A stretch of 64,000 nt of DNA from Coptis chinensis (GCA_015680905.1 CM027377.1:27366501-27430500), one strand, 5' to 3'; counted from the stretch's first letter, positions 48,901 through 61,345 are shown. Notes: generated by a model not told the origin, from the sequence alone. Translations and numbers: made by a program.

Positions 48901-49477
48901 ACCTTTTACCTCGATACGACGCGATTTCCAGAAATTTTGAATCCCCACTCTCGCGTTCAGTGTTGACAAGGTTTGGGTGTGAGGAATTGAGGTTGAATCA
49001 ATGGAAATTTGGGCGATTTAGAGTTTCTCTCTCCTAGGTTAAAGAGGTGCGAATTGGGGAAGAAGAGGTGCGATTTGATTTCGCGATTTTTGTTTTTTTT
49101 CTATTTGGGCCGCGATATATTTAGGCCCAAGCCCAATATATCCTAATTATACTTAACGTCCTACTTAGACTCCTAACCACTAACGAATTTGACGTCGCGT
49201 CGTAATTATTTTTCCGGCTCATCCCGCTAAATTTAATCTTCTATATTCTATCTCACCGCATGCTATAATGATGACCCAATCATGCGTGTAAGCTGTTAAC
49301 TCGTGCCAGCTTCGCACGCAGAAAACCGCTAACCGCCATTTTTGGTCAAATTTTCGTATAAGATTTGCTCATCTAACGGGGCTTAGGAGTCGGAGTTAAG
49401 TTTCAGTAAGTTACGTACGTTTGAAATATAAACCCGACGACCAATTTACATAAATGACCCTAGATTTATTATGAAAC

Positions 49478-51374
49478 TAGGGTTTGCCCGTGTCGTACAA
49501 GATCTGATAATGCGGTATGAAGGTGTCTTTAAGTAAAAACATATCAACACCAAGCTAAAGGCAACGCTTCAAAACAATGGAAATTATATTTAGTTTCGCG
49601 GTCGATCATGAAAAAAAAAAATATAGAATTTGACGCGTTGACAAAAATAAATGTATGTTGGTGTTTTTGTACTTGGGCATAGGCAACCTGTTTTTTCTTG
49701 AATATTGAATCTTTTCGTAAACACGGAGAACATAAAAAACGCAGAAGAAAAAAGAATCACATCATCTTTACATAGTTTGCCAATTCCATAATAACCTATA
49801 TTTTCAATTACTTCCTTTGATATGCGAGTCGGGGTTGAACACGGTTGGCAGGTTTTCATCCATGTAACTATGTAAGTATTTAACTTTAGTTGCTGAGGCT
49901 CTTGGCAATTTTGACGGAGTACAGAATCACCCGAAAACAAAGATTTACTGATTTGCCAAGGCAAAAATGGAGACAGAGTAGTCATAAAAAAGACGAAGAT
50001 CTAATGAATTTACAATGGCCTAGATTGGCTTCACTGCTTGACATATAAATCAAAAGTATTTTGTACAACTATTTAAATGCAAGAAAAGGGATTTCTACTT
50101 TCAAAATAGAAAATGATCATGGCAAGTAATTTCAAATTTTAGTGCAGTAGAGCATAAGCACTGTAACAAACACATTTTTGGATTACAAAAAACTCAGAAT
50201 GGTATCTTTCATGAAATCATTCTCCCAAAAAAGAAACACTACCCATGCATCAGTGCATCATGCATAAAACTCAAAAAGATACAAAAGAAAGAGAACGCAC
50301 AATATATATATTGATTATAACGACAAAAATTACGTGTCAACCATCCCCAAGACATGGGGGCATTGCATCCAATTCTCCACGTCTTGGCTTCAAAGACTTT
50401 ACAATTACTTTCATCAAGTACTGGTAACTATTTAGTCAACTATGTAACAAAGCCGGTAGCTTTGTGGAAGTGTGACGGTATGTCTTTGTCCCAGTTGCAC
50501 AAGGCTCCTCAATATGATCATCATCTTGCTCACCATGCCATGCTCTATAGTATTTGGATAAGTTGAGTGTGGTTGTCGGATGGTCCACGCCACAACTATA
50601 ACCTGAGAATAAGTGAACATGCATATTCTCATAGCCTCTTCTTTGATCTTGGACTTGACATCTCAAGGACATCATTATCTCGATCCCCGAGGAAACTTCG
50701 AAACCGAAAGACCGGATGACATTGAAGGATGTCCGAAATCTCCCTTGCTAAGGGCGAAGAGGCAACCATTATGCAATCACGAACATTTTCACGGGAGGGC
50801 GAAAATTCCGTCTCTTACTCTCCTCAAGCAGCTTTACGGAATGTCTTGCTTATAACTTTCCTTTGGCATCACCAACCGCCACGCCATATTAGGAACTTCC
50901 ATAAGCATAGCACATATCGGATGGACAAAGATCCAAGAGCTCAAGATTTATGTGCATGTGGTAAGGCATCTGCCTCCTCCTTTCCATAATTTCCTGGTTA
51001 AAGCAAGAAGATTGATAATAGAATCAGATAAAGATATAGGGAAACCAAATTGTTTTGGAAATTATCAACGAGCAATAGAATCAGAATCTCAAAATCCTAG
51101 CAGCAACAACAACAATTTCAACTTCTAACTGATTTACTGTCCAACTTGATGTCATGAAAGATTATGTTCTCCTAAAAAAAGCAACGGAATCTGGTGTGAA
51201 CACCAAGAGTTGATATGAGAAGAAGGTCTAAATACAGGGATATGCATGAAGCAGTTTGAGTTCGGAGTATCTAAGCTTCACACACAAGAGTGCAAAGAAA
51301 GAGGAGATTATACTTTTTACACAAGTGTTCAAAGCAAATGAAAAGAAGAAGAATTTTAGTTACATAGACCAATT
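49478..51374. other. 3' part of Helitron 2, no gene identified
   Basis: Several short open frames on both strands near 50350-50990 read partly coding-like, but no family is recognised. It may hold further captured fragments. Confidence 0.35.
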
Positions 51375-52454
51375 CTAGACCCTCGACGGGATCATAGGAA
51401 CGTTGTTCTGCAGGTATGCGCAAGCTGCCGCGACACCACTTCCCAAAATAATAGGGTATCCTACATCCTTGAGTATCATTTCCACACCAGCCGGACAACC
51501 CAACAGCTTGCGGTACCTGCGAGAAACGAGCAAAGCAAAACATTCCTTGATCAAACAAAGTGTGAAGCAAGCTCCATTTCACAATGAGTAAGTGTGTGAT
51601 AGAAGTGAAAATGATAGAAAAGCCTATGGAAATAAACGGGCTTCAGCTCAATGAGAGTTTCAAATTGAACATAGATTGGGTTTAATCACATATATTAGGA
51701 TCCAATTCAAAACAAATTCTGTATTTAGAAGTTCAACTTAATTTAAGGAGTAGAAGATGAGAACAATATCCCATACCTCATTAACATTGCCAAGATGCCC
51801 TATTCTCAAACACCCTTCCTCGCTACTTTATTTAATCCCGGACCCAAGCTTAAATTGTACCTCTTCCATCCCTTCTAACAATTTCTGAACTATCAATGTA
51901 AGGTGGAACAACCATCGCAGCGATGGCGGTGTTACTCACCCATTCCTCCTTTTGTGTACAATTTTTAATCCCCATGCCTCAAAGAAGCAAGCCTGCATGC
52001 CATAGTTCTATTAATATACCATCACTTGTAAAGAAAAAATGAAAAAGAAAGTAGCACAAGCTAATCTATGAGAGACTTTTGGTCATGACCTTGTTGCTTT
52101 GCCTAAACGAGTGTGCCTTGCAATCACATTATCAAGTCCTTCCTCGAATAAGAGATCAAGAGCTGCTCTCACCATAAAGAAGTTGAATGGAAGGAGTGTA
52201 TGGCCAATATGTTCCCATCTTATAGAACTTCAAGTAGTCATTCCAATCAAGAAAACTCTTAATCGATTTGGCGCCTTGGTTGCTTCTAGTGCTTTGGGGC
52301 TAGCACACACAAATCCCCATTCCAAGAGGAAGAGAAAGAGCCTTTTGAGAGCATGTTAAAGCTACATCAATTCCCCATTCATCCATACGGAAATCAAGAG
52401 CACATATTGAGGACACTCCATCAACAAGAAACAATGATGGATGTCTGTAGTGAT
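51375..52454 (-). pseudogene. AGT1: Serine-glyoxylate aminotransferase fragment captured by Helitron 2
   Basis: Three minus-strand exons match the C-terminal half of peroxisomal serine/alanine-glyoxylate aminotransferase (photorespiration, PLP enzyme). Exon 52090-52454 reads DHYRHPSLFLVDGVSSICAL, DFRMDEWGIDVALTCSQKAL (containing the PLP-lysine region SQKALSLP), then FFDWNDYLKFYKMGTYWPYT. Exon about 51778-51985 reads EEWVSNTAIAAMVVPPYID and IGHLGN. Exon 51375-51516 reads LLGCPAGVEMILKDVGYPII and ends at the natural stop after MIPSRV. The C-terminal tripeptide here is SRV, where a peroxisomal SRI-like signal is usual. Damage: a frameshift after GMGI (an extra T) and at least one frameshift with a stop in the second exon. 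It sits directly downstream of the helicase C-terminus and inside the Helitron borders. Confidence 0.88.
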
Positions 52455-52506
52455 CTGTAAAATCAAGAGCACACATTGCAACATGATAAGTCTTCTTTGA
52501 TAAATT

Positions 52507-55500
52507 TCAATATATGGAGAAGGTTGGGAAAAGGGATATTACACATTTGTCGTTGAAGATGTTTATAGCAAAACTTCTGGGTATACGACATTCGCGGTTT
52601 GACTTTCTGCATTTGGAGGCAGAAGAATGTTGATCCCGGCCCTCACCGGCGCATCTTGAGAGGGCCACATACAATTGACCATGACTGAAAACTTCCGTGC
52701 GGAGGTCAATACCAACATACTTCACTGATTGTCCTTGAGACTTATTAATAGTCATTGAATAGGCCAATCGAACTGGAAATTGTCTTCTCGTCATATGGAA
52801 AGGAAAATTGGAAGACGACGGTGACAAAGATATCCTTGGAATAAAAGCTTCATTGCCCTATTTTTCACCAGTTAAAATTCTGGAAAAAAGAACGTGTGGT
52901 TTGCATTGTACCACTACCAATCGGGTTCCATTGCATAGTCCATCTCTGGGAGCAATATTTCGCAACAACATTATAGGACTACCAACTTTCAGGTTCAGGC
53001 AAAATGGTGGCAGACCAGTTGGATCAAGTGTGTTTAGGTACTCATTTGGATATTGATTAATATTGGTTGGATTATTTGCTTCTGCATCCTCCATCTTGTC
53101 GGCAGCTAGAAAGAGAGTAGTTTCTCCTGGGAACATATTCAAAGTTGTTGCATTAATTTCATTGACATCATCATTGCGTGCCGAAAGAATTGTACGTTCA
53201 GTTAAATATCCTGGGGTGACCGTGGTAGCATGATTCAGATGAGGGTATGTAGCAGAAATTAGTTCTTGAAGATCTGCACATTGACGAATTGTCGATGGCA
53301 GTTCCACCGTCTCACTTGGATCACTTCCAATCTAAACGAAGGAAGACAGAAAAAGATTAATGGATATAAGTTTGAAACAAAGGAGGAGAAAGCATAATAC
53401 ATAAGTGGTTACCTCCATCAAGAAATTTGCGAAACCCATATTTGCAGAGTTCCCATGTTCTAATCTCATGTTTTGTACCAAAGTTAGAACCCGAATATGA
53501 TTCCAGAGGAAAGAACACCGCAAAGAAGCACGCACAATTTGTTCACGCACCCTTTGGGTATAATCGAAGGCATTGGCGAAAAGTCACCACCAAGAACAAC
53601 TGTAATTCCACCGAAAGGCTTATTATTGTTGCAAGTATCCCGGCGTCCGATCAACCGCCTCAACACGTAACTTGTTTTGCATTGGGACCTCATCCCAAAT
53701 AATAAGTTTAGTTTCCTCAATAAGTGGGCATCGCGGTGAATTCTTATTGAACCCACAAACCGAGGTATCAAGAATGTCCAGTGGGATGCAAAAGGTTGAA
53801 TGAGCAGTCCGACCGCCAGCCAATAGCAACGCAGCTATTCCAGATGAAGCCACCATAATAACAATATGTCCCTCAATCCGACACGTAGCAGCAATGGTGT
53901 TATAGACAAAAGTCTTGCCTGTCCCTGCTGCCCCATTCAAAAAGAAAAGTGTCCCTTGATTTCGGTAAACAGAATCCAGGACTGCTTTATATGTCGAGTG
54001 TTGCTCAACATTTAAATGAACTCTGTTGCCATGTGCTTTTTCAGTTTGTGGATCATATTGAAATTGTCGTTGGTCCCATATAAGTCGGTTACCAACAACT
54101 GAGTTCCAATTGGTGGTTGATAGTGGCATAGGAGGAAAATTAATGAGTAGTTTACTTGACTCTATGAGAATCTCATTTAGAAGAAATAAACCATAATCTT
54201 GGACCTGAGCTTCGGTAGGTTCTGGAATGTTGAAGATGGTGCGAAGTTTGTGTGAGAGGTCGTCACAGATACTCTCCCAAAAATCATGCCACAATGTTTG
54301 GGGATATAGAGGATTGCATTCTGCGAGAATAACACAGAATAGTCGACGAAGATGATAACCAGTTTGCATGGTTGAGGCCTCTTGCAGACACTGCACCCAT
54401 TCACTATCATCCTCAAGAAGTCCGCGTGCAATACATGCTTCTTTGAAAGTTGGATGTAAATCAGTACCAGTCCTTTTCAGATCATTAAAGGACTGTGGCC
54501 CTTTCACGACGGTTAGAAGCAAGCGTAAGTAAAATCTTTCACCAGAATTAGGACTCGCGAAATACATTCTACCAATAGCAAACCCCTGTGCCCTGAATTT
54601 CCAAATTTGGTGTTGCTTTATCCAAACGTAGTGTTCTGGCACTTGTTGATATGTGAGCCCCCTTGCACGCGAATCTGAAGCACAACAATCAAAAAATGCA
54701 GTAAGAGTTGACCGTTGCCTCTCTGCCCTCGCCCGTATATCATGCATGGACTCATTAGCATTATACACAACACGATGCATTCCAGGGAGATGAAGGGCTA
54801 ATCTCACAACTGTTGGAATTTCCTCGTGCAGAGAAATTCCTAACAATCTCACAGCAGCTTCAGGTGGCCCAATATATCTCGCATCCAAATATTGCTTGAT
54901 CTCATCCAATTCATTCAACACAATTGTTGTCCTGTCATTACCTTTAAATATGTACTTGTGAATGTATTTCACACAAGTAAGCCCTGCACAAACTTCAACA
55001 TTAATATGGCAGTCAAACATCTTAGAAAGGTAAGGATTGTAAGGAACAACATTTCTATTATCAACTGAATGCTCTCTAACAAAATAAGACTTCCCATTGT
55101 CACGGCGACGGTAGAGAGCATATCCATTTGTATCCATAGTTGTACAATCTGTGAAAGCTCGGGGATAGTGATATTTACATTGACGATTAACCATGCAAGG
55201 AGAGTTTGGATTGTTAAGCCCACATGGGCCATGAACCATACATCTTAGTACAGTACGAAATAATTCAGGCTCAGTGTCAGGATCAGGAAATTCCGCAGAT
55301 ACAATGCGATCGACTTGTGCAGGCACTCGGATCTTGTCTGAATGTCGAAGATATATAAGTGCATGCATATGTGGCAGACCACGTTTCTGGAACTCAATGG
55401 TGTAAACATGAGCAACTGCCACACCAAGGACACCATGCTTCTTGATTACTTCCATCAAAGCTCTTCGTTTCAATTCAAATGCACGGGCAACCACCTCCGG

Positions 55501-56964
55501 CGATCATCAAAAGCGCTTTGGTTTGTAAACAATGCTTCAAGAATTTCCGTCCCAATCGCGGGTTTGCGGTCATTGTGAGGAATATGTCCGGATGGTGGTT
55601 GTAACGTGTAATTGCCATGGAGTCTTGAAAATTTTCAAACATATGCCTAGGGCTGCCGTCTGGGATGATGGTAGTACGACTTTGCCTTCCAATCTAATTT
55701 GGATCGACAAAGATCAAAGTACACATCGCTGATACCTTGATATAGTTCTACACGAAGCTTGTCTTGTTGTTGCCTATAGTAAGCGATTTTGTTTTGCTTT
55801 CGGTTGATGCCCATCCGGCCCACCGAAACTCCTCAAACAACTTTCTCCCTCGCCAAAATAGCCGAAAGTACTCGTGGTGCGCAAAGCGGTAGATAAGAAT
55901 AAAAATTCATCTGTGTTAAGCGATCATTAGTGGTGGTAGCAGTTGAAGAGTCCTAACGCCGCAATTCAGGTGTCCATCCAAGCTCCCCATGGGGAAACAA
56001 TAGGACATAATGCAATGGTAAGTAAGCTGGATGACACTCACTAATTTGCATGAATTCTTGCCCTCCTTTAAGATAAATAACAATGTCTCTCATACTTGCT
56101 CGCTCACGCCATCACCGGTAAAATGACAAAGAACCTCATCTGCCGTTGGTAAGTTGTACCGACGACCGCCTCGAAGCAAAGATAATGTAAATAAGCAGGT
56201 ACATTGAAGTCCTCACCATGCTCGAAGAAGCCGATCTAAGAACATCATATGCGTGGCGATATGTATCGAGAAGCGGTTATATTGGAGCATAGTAACTTGA
56301 ATGATTTTCAAGACATCCGTGTTGAGCTTAGGATTACGGTTGACGGACAACTAGTGCAAAGACTGGGATCATAGATATAAAGTTGAGAATAAGTAGCTTG
56401 ATATCCCACGTCAGGAATTAAAGCTCCTGTGCAATGTCGCAGTTCACCGTGAATAGTGAAAGGCCTTGGACCCCGTCCAGCAAATAAGTGCTCTTGTACT
56501 CCAAGACTTGTAAATGCAAAAGCTTGATTATATTGTCGCATATATCTCCGAAATGACTTTGACTTCCGATCATTCCCATCGTATAAGGCTTTAAGGGCAG
56601 GAGGCAATGGTTGCAAAGGAGGACGCTTTATCTTTCCTTGTAAACAACATCTCCCAAAAAGAGGACGTGGCAGCGATGACTTTGATAATAGTTCATCCAT
56701 CCAATGAAGTGCCTTACAAAATGGACATTGAACGTCCATTTTCCCCAAGTAGTGTCTTCCTTGTTCAACTGGGCGGTTAAGATTAAGAGTCGTGTGCACA
56801 TCCCCATTGTAGTCGAGTGCCTCTTCATCGTCATCTTCACTCATGGTATCAGCACGTTCAGAGAATGGTTGTGCAGTATGCTGGAATGACTGCGGTCTAC
56901 GCAAGAATGAAGTATTAAAAGGATTTAGACTGAGGTGTAAACAATTTGTTATTATTGCAAACAT
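52507..56964 (-). pseudogene. Helitron Rep-helicase (RepHel), broken
   Basis: The N-terminal zinc-finger-like segment (56964-56308) includes MDVQCPFCKALHWMDELL and RRYMRQYNQAFAFTSLG. The Rep region is damaged between 56300 and 55500. A 623-codon open stretch from 55494 has the HUH motif GLPHMHAL (His42, His44 of that stretch), the two-tyrosine motif YIHKY (Tyr177, Tyr181), Walker A GAAGTGKT (521-528) and Walker B LIIWDE (597-602). The PIF1-like helicase then continues in other frames to 52507, with a real-looking intron at about 53333-53413 (GTAACC...TTTAG) and the C-terminal motif [18 protein letters not shown] ... LYVALSR. Frames change at least near 55494-55900 and 53620-53550, so the protein is not made whole. 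Rep nicks and joins single strands in rolling-circle transposition and the helicase unwinds. Confidence 0.9.
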
Positions 56965-58065
56965 TTATGTGAAGAAATTACCTAGAATTTTGGTCACCGA
57001 TATTGACTCGGAACCCGGACTTGGTAAATGTGGTATTAAGCGTCAATAAAGCTTGATGTAGACGAAAATGAGGTTACACGATTGCAAGGGAGCTTATATG
57101 GGTAAGAAAATATTGAAAGTTTGGTACTCGAAAAGTAGAAAATATGAAGAGAAAGTTGTAAAGAGCTTTGTGGTGCTATACCTTGCATTTTGGTAAGACG
57201 ACGCGTTGATGCAAATGACTCATTTCTCGAAAGTTGGAATTGCATTATTTGGTAACGCAACACCGAGTTAAGAATACATGTGCTTGTAGACGGATAATAA
57301 GGGTGAGGTGTGAATTGGATTGGAAGGAAAACCAATAAAGTGGCATCACGAGACTCACCCGCTGCTTACAGTCTTTGAATCAACATGAGTACATTCTCAC
57401 CGGCAAAGGTAAATAACCTAATAGGATTAAGAGCGAGAGAGACGCTCAAAGAGATTCCGTGAGAATTGAGTCGTTTAGTTGATGTGGTATGAGGTGTGAT
57501 TGGACTATCTTTGAGGTGGAAGTCCGGCGGTTTGAGGTGGAGTTCCCGGAATTGGAGGGTGGACATACACTACAAAACCGGATAATCGATGGGCCATTGC
57601 TTGATGCCCATTCTGTTTATTCAATTTTTCCCTTTCCTTCGAAAGCACTGCAATAATTCTATTTGTTAGGCTTAACGCCTTTGATAGGAGAAGGGGATGG
57701 TTGTACCGATTGATTGGCAAATTGTCCGTAATTGGCCGAATTGAGATAAGTTGGTGTAATTGGATAAGAGCATAGAGGATACGAAATAGAAATAGAGATA
57801 AACATAAACATAAACCAAATTTCCAAAGATAAAATCTATATTCTATATAACAAATTAGGAAACTTATCTCTATTTCAATTTCAATATGCAAAGAAACGAA
57901 GATAAAGATATGGCAATATTTGTATCGGTGAAGTCCCATATGTAAAGAAAGACCCGAAGATAAGGTATACAAGTGACATAGCAAATAGGTAAAGGATAAG
58001 AAAATAGAAAAAGAGGATAATTTGGTAGATAATGAGAGGGAAACATTGTAGGAGTATTAGTACCT

Positions 58066-58640
58066 GAAAACTATGAGGTTGGTGGAGGGTAAGCCTATCT
58101 TGTGGAGGGACAGAGACACGTTTTTTCTTGTTAAGAGGATCAAGAGAATGGTCCAGTTAAAAACTTTGTTTGTAGGTTTGGTCGGTCTGGCCGCTATATA
58201 AAGAACGAAGAAAAAGTTAGAAGGAAGGAGAAAATATAAAGCAAACTTGATGTGTAATGTCAACAATAAGTATAATAAATTACATAAGACCGCAATTCAA
58301 TTACTTGAAAGCCACGAGGTGGTTGAAGGTTGAGTCTATCTTGGAGAGGGATAAAAGTGTTTTTCGGCGGGTTTGAAGGATCAAGAGAAGGGGTCCATTG
58401 GCGTTTTCCCTTGTCTAGGGTTGGTCGGTTTGGATGCTATATACATAACCCAAAGAAACATATAAATCATGAGACCAGAAGAAATAAGTACCATGTGGAT
58501 TAACGAACCAATGTAATAGAAACAACAAGAATAATACGAAGCCAAGAGGTGGTTGAAGGTTCAACCTATATGTTGCGGAATCGAATATTTAATTTTTTTG
58601 TTCAATGATCCTTAAATGGGTCCATTGGCCATTTTCCCTT
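58066..58640. repeat. Three imperfect tandem copies, about 240-bp period
   Basis: Copies begin near 58066, 58301 and 58540, each with GAGGTGGTTGAAGGTT-like sequence, GGATCAAGAGAA and GGTCCATTGGC. They are diverged, so the duplication is old. Confidence 0.75.
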
Positions 58641-59067
58641 GTCCACCATCAAGTTCAATCCTTCATAGAAATTGTACACTCAACATTAAAAAAACGGAGA
58701 AAAGAGAAGGAATGGTTATTAGCTATAAGAAACTATAAGAAACATTTATTTTTATAGTGCAATCCTTAGAAGATGCAAGAAGATGCCACGAAAAGAATAC
58801 ATGTCCAAAGAGGATACATGTCTACGTAACATAGCTATAATTACATTATGTGAAAGCTAGAATGAGGATAATTTTTCATATAATGCATGAGTATAAAAAA
58901 AAATTGAATAATTTTCATATAATGCATGAGTATAAAAAAAAAATTGAATAATAAATGTATGTTGTTGTGTTTTTTTTTTATTAATTTGGTTATATAATGA
59001 TTGAAACTACAAATACATTGAATAATAAATGTAATGCCATTGTGATTTTTAGGTTATTATTTTTGTT

Positions 59068-59230
59068 ATTTACTATAGAAACTACAAATACACGTTGCCT
59101 AAAGTCCTCAACATAGAACGTTCTTATGTTATCTACTATAGAAACTATAAATACACGCTGCCTAAAGCCCTCAACATAGAACGTTCTTATGTTATTTACT
59201 ATAGAAACTACAAATACACGCTGCCTAAGG
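59068..59230. repeat. Tandem repeat, about 62-bp period
   Basis: Two full copies and a partial third of a unit with TACTATAGAAACTACAAATA, CACGCTGCCTAAAG and CAACATAGAACGTTCTTATG. Confidence 0.85.
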
Positions 59231-59379
59231 AATAAGGCATTATATAAAAGAGGAAAAGGGTCCATCGGTAGAGAGAAAGGAGAAAAGGGGTCGCTGCCGA
59301 TTATGAAAAGAGAAGTTATAGGAGCATGACTGATAATCCTAACCGCTAAAACCGAGAGAACCATCTATACTTTTATATG

Positions 59380-59585
59380 GAGCATACAGTGTCTTACGCC
59401 AATATATATGAAGCATCTTCAGAGTCAATTGCAAGAGGAGGAATAGAGTAAACATCGTTGTCGGGTAGGTCTTTTCCACTTATATGGAGCATACAGGCCT
59501 TACGCCAATATATGGAGCATCTTCAGAGTCAATTGCAAGAGGAGGAATAGAGTAAACATCGTTAATCGGATAGGTCTTTTCCACC
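59380..59585. repeat. Tandem duplication, about 105-bp unit
   Basis: Two close copies containing GGAGCATACAG, CTTACGCCAATATATG and AGAGTCAATTGCAAGAGGAG. Confidence 0.85.
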
Positions 59586-60029
59586 ATTTGCAATCAAGAA
59601 GTGATGGATTGACCCCGGACTGTGATAATTATCCCAAAAATTTATAGGAGACGATGAGATTCCGTCAAGATTATCGTGGAGATTTGGCACAACGCTTTGT
59701 TAAGTAAAGCCTAAACAAACCTTTTGAGGCTAATATCTCTAAATATAAAAGAGGTAGCAGAGGGATTTTTATTTACTAATAAAAAGAGTATATCCAAACT
59801 TTTACCCTCTAAGTTGAGATAATGGACTCATAGGACGGTCTATTATCAGTAAGAACATATTAAGCTCGTGAGTCTTTCACCAATGTATGGAACATACTTG
59901 GAAAAAAAAATTGGGAACAACGTTTATACTACGATATACAATATCAATCAAAATCATCCTTAACATAAATATAGGATTGGTTGGGCATTAAACTATTATG
60001 CTTCTAACAATAACAATTGCATAGGCAAG

Positions 60030-60365
60030 TGTTATAAACGTGAAACTCATTACCATCAAATCAAGTAAATACTAATCCACATTTATAAAATAAAAACATA
60101 CAAACTCGATTCCTCATGAATCACCGTCTTTCCAAACTCCTTAGTATTATAAGCGTAAGTACTACTTTCGAACCCATATCATAAAACACGACAATATAGA
60201 TTAGTAAGAACATATTGAACGCCAATTTGCATAAACGTGAAACTCATTACCATCAAATCAAGTAAATACTAATCCACATAAAATAAAAACATACCGAACC
60301 GATTCCTCATGCAGACACCGTCTTTCCAAACTCCTTAGTATTATAAGCGTAAGTACTACTCAAAA
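60030..60365. repeat. Direct duplication, about 200-bp spacing
   Basis: AACGTGAAACTCATTACCAT through CTCCTTAGTATTATAAGCGT occurs twice with small differences; the second copy lacks a few bases. Confidence 0.85.
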
Positions 60366-61345
60366 TAATTGAAAGAAATCTGGTGCCAAAAGCTGTGTAA
60401 GAATTAATATGAAATCATTTCTAATAGTTAACTTGAGTTTTGGTCAGTCCTCGGAAACTCAATGTATTGCACTGATTCTTTCACTGGAATATAAATAAGA
60501 TTGTTTTTTTTTTTCTATTCCAAATAATGCCAAAATTTCCAAAGAGAACCAAGGATCCAACTGTAATCTTATAGGAGCATTGGCTATAAATGTTTGAGTT
60601 TCAACAGAGCTTACAGAAAACTTAACTATTTTTTCTGTGTTTTCCTGGACTAATATTGTTTCAATTACACAAATATGTTTACTTCATTAATTCAAAAGTC
60701 TATTAAAGCTGCGAAAAATACCTTGCTTTGATGGACCTTCTTTTCAAGTTGAACTTCAGAGCTAGGCAGTGCTCTTTTGAAAAAGGTGAATGATCTCAGT
60801 AATTTGATCTCAGTGAAGGCACACTTTGCTTTCAATCTCAGTAATCTCAGTAATTTGGAGTGTTCCACAAACACAAAAAACAGAGTTTGTTTGGAGAAAA
60901 GAAAAGGGGGAGAAAATCGCGATACTATGGGCCGGTCTGCGGCAAGTAAAGAGACATACCACTGAATAGCCTTAGATCCCGCCATGTCATAAGCAGGGTG
61001 AAACTATGAGAAGGTGTTTGCGAACGTCGGATGGATGGAGACCCTTCCCTAATTTGTTATATAGATTTACAAAAATACCCTTAATAATAATTCAGGTCTT
61101 TACAACATGATCTTCACTAATTATGTAACACAAGTTATTGCTTAACAAGTTCTTCTTGAATTTTTGGTAATAAAAAAAAACCCACCAAGTCCCATCCGGC
61201 CACCACACATGCATAGAACAATTATGGAAGTATTTGTCTGAGATCCCAACTGTTTATGTTTTATGATTTACGATCTCGGAAGTTGATGTATATTTTTTTT
61301 TCCCGATACACTCAATACTTTAGCAGTTTTGCAATACTGCCTTAA

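Larger units (their letters stand above)
49477..61065 (-). mobile_element. Autonomous-type Helitron, degenerate (Helitron 2)
   Basis: The 5' end is A/TCTATATAACAAATTAGGG at 61065-61066; the 3' end is ACACGGGCAAACCCTAG/T at 49477-49476. The target is AT inside the LTR-like unit. Both borders are confirmed independently, because joining 49476 to 61066 restores an LTR-like unit with matching ACATG flanks. From its 5' end the 11.6-kb element has a repeat-rich leader (57.0-61.0 kb), a Rep-helicase gene (about 56964-52507, damaged) and a captured serine-glyoxylate aminotransferase fragment (52454-51375). About 1.9 kb of other sequence then runs to the 3' end. Confidence 0.88.
57036..61065 (-). other. 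5' leader region of Helitron 2, repeat-rich
   Basis: No gene identified. A short minus-strand ORF (MAGSKAIQWYVSLLAADRP) starts at 60985, 80 bp inside the 5' terminus, and could be a first exon. The region is a series of tandem duplications listed separately. Confidence 0.5.
46115..61104. mobile_element. Solo-LTR-like unit (about 3.4 kb) split by Helitron 2
   Basis: Starts TGTCACGCCCCG at 46115 and ends GGTCTTTACA at 61104, with the same 5-bp ACATG directly outside each end (46110-46114 and 61105-61109). Without Helitron 2 (49477-61065) it is about 3401 bp. TG...CA ends and a 5-bp duplication fit an LTR retroelement remnant; the length and the lack of protein motifs suggest a solo LTR of a long-LTR Gypsy-type family. 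It is a fossil with no open reading frame of note. An intact internal part is absent. Confidence 0.7.
45925..61165. mobile_element. Short inverted-repeat element, interrupted by an LTR and a Helitron
   Basis: TTGTTAAGCAATAAC at about 45934-45948 recurs exactly inverted near 61141-61155. The pairing continues inward through ATAATTAGTGAAGATCATGT, giving about 50-bp inverted repeats. Removing the insertions between them leaves about 250 bp, the size of a MITE. The left arm contains an internal duplication of CCATAATTAGTGAAGATCATG. The superfamily was not determined because the flanking duplicate is unclear. Confidence 0.6.

Noticed and set aside
53427-53702. Plus-strand frames over the helicase region
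   Set aside because: Antisense to the RepHel gene.
59068-59230. Regular repeats resembling a CRISPR array
   Set aside because: Adjacent units with no unique spacers, in a plant transposon.
60190-60201. Alternative Helitron 2 5' end (ATCTATATTG)
   Set aside because: The end at 61065 matches Helitron 3 over 19 bases and exactly restores the LTR-like unit.
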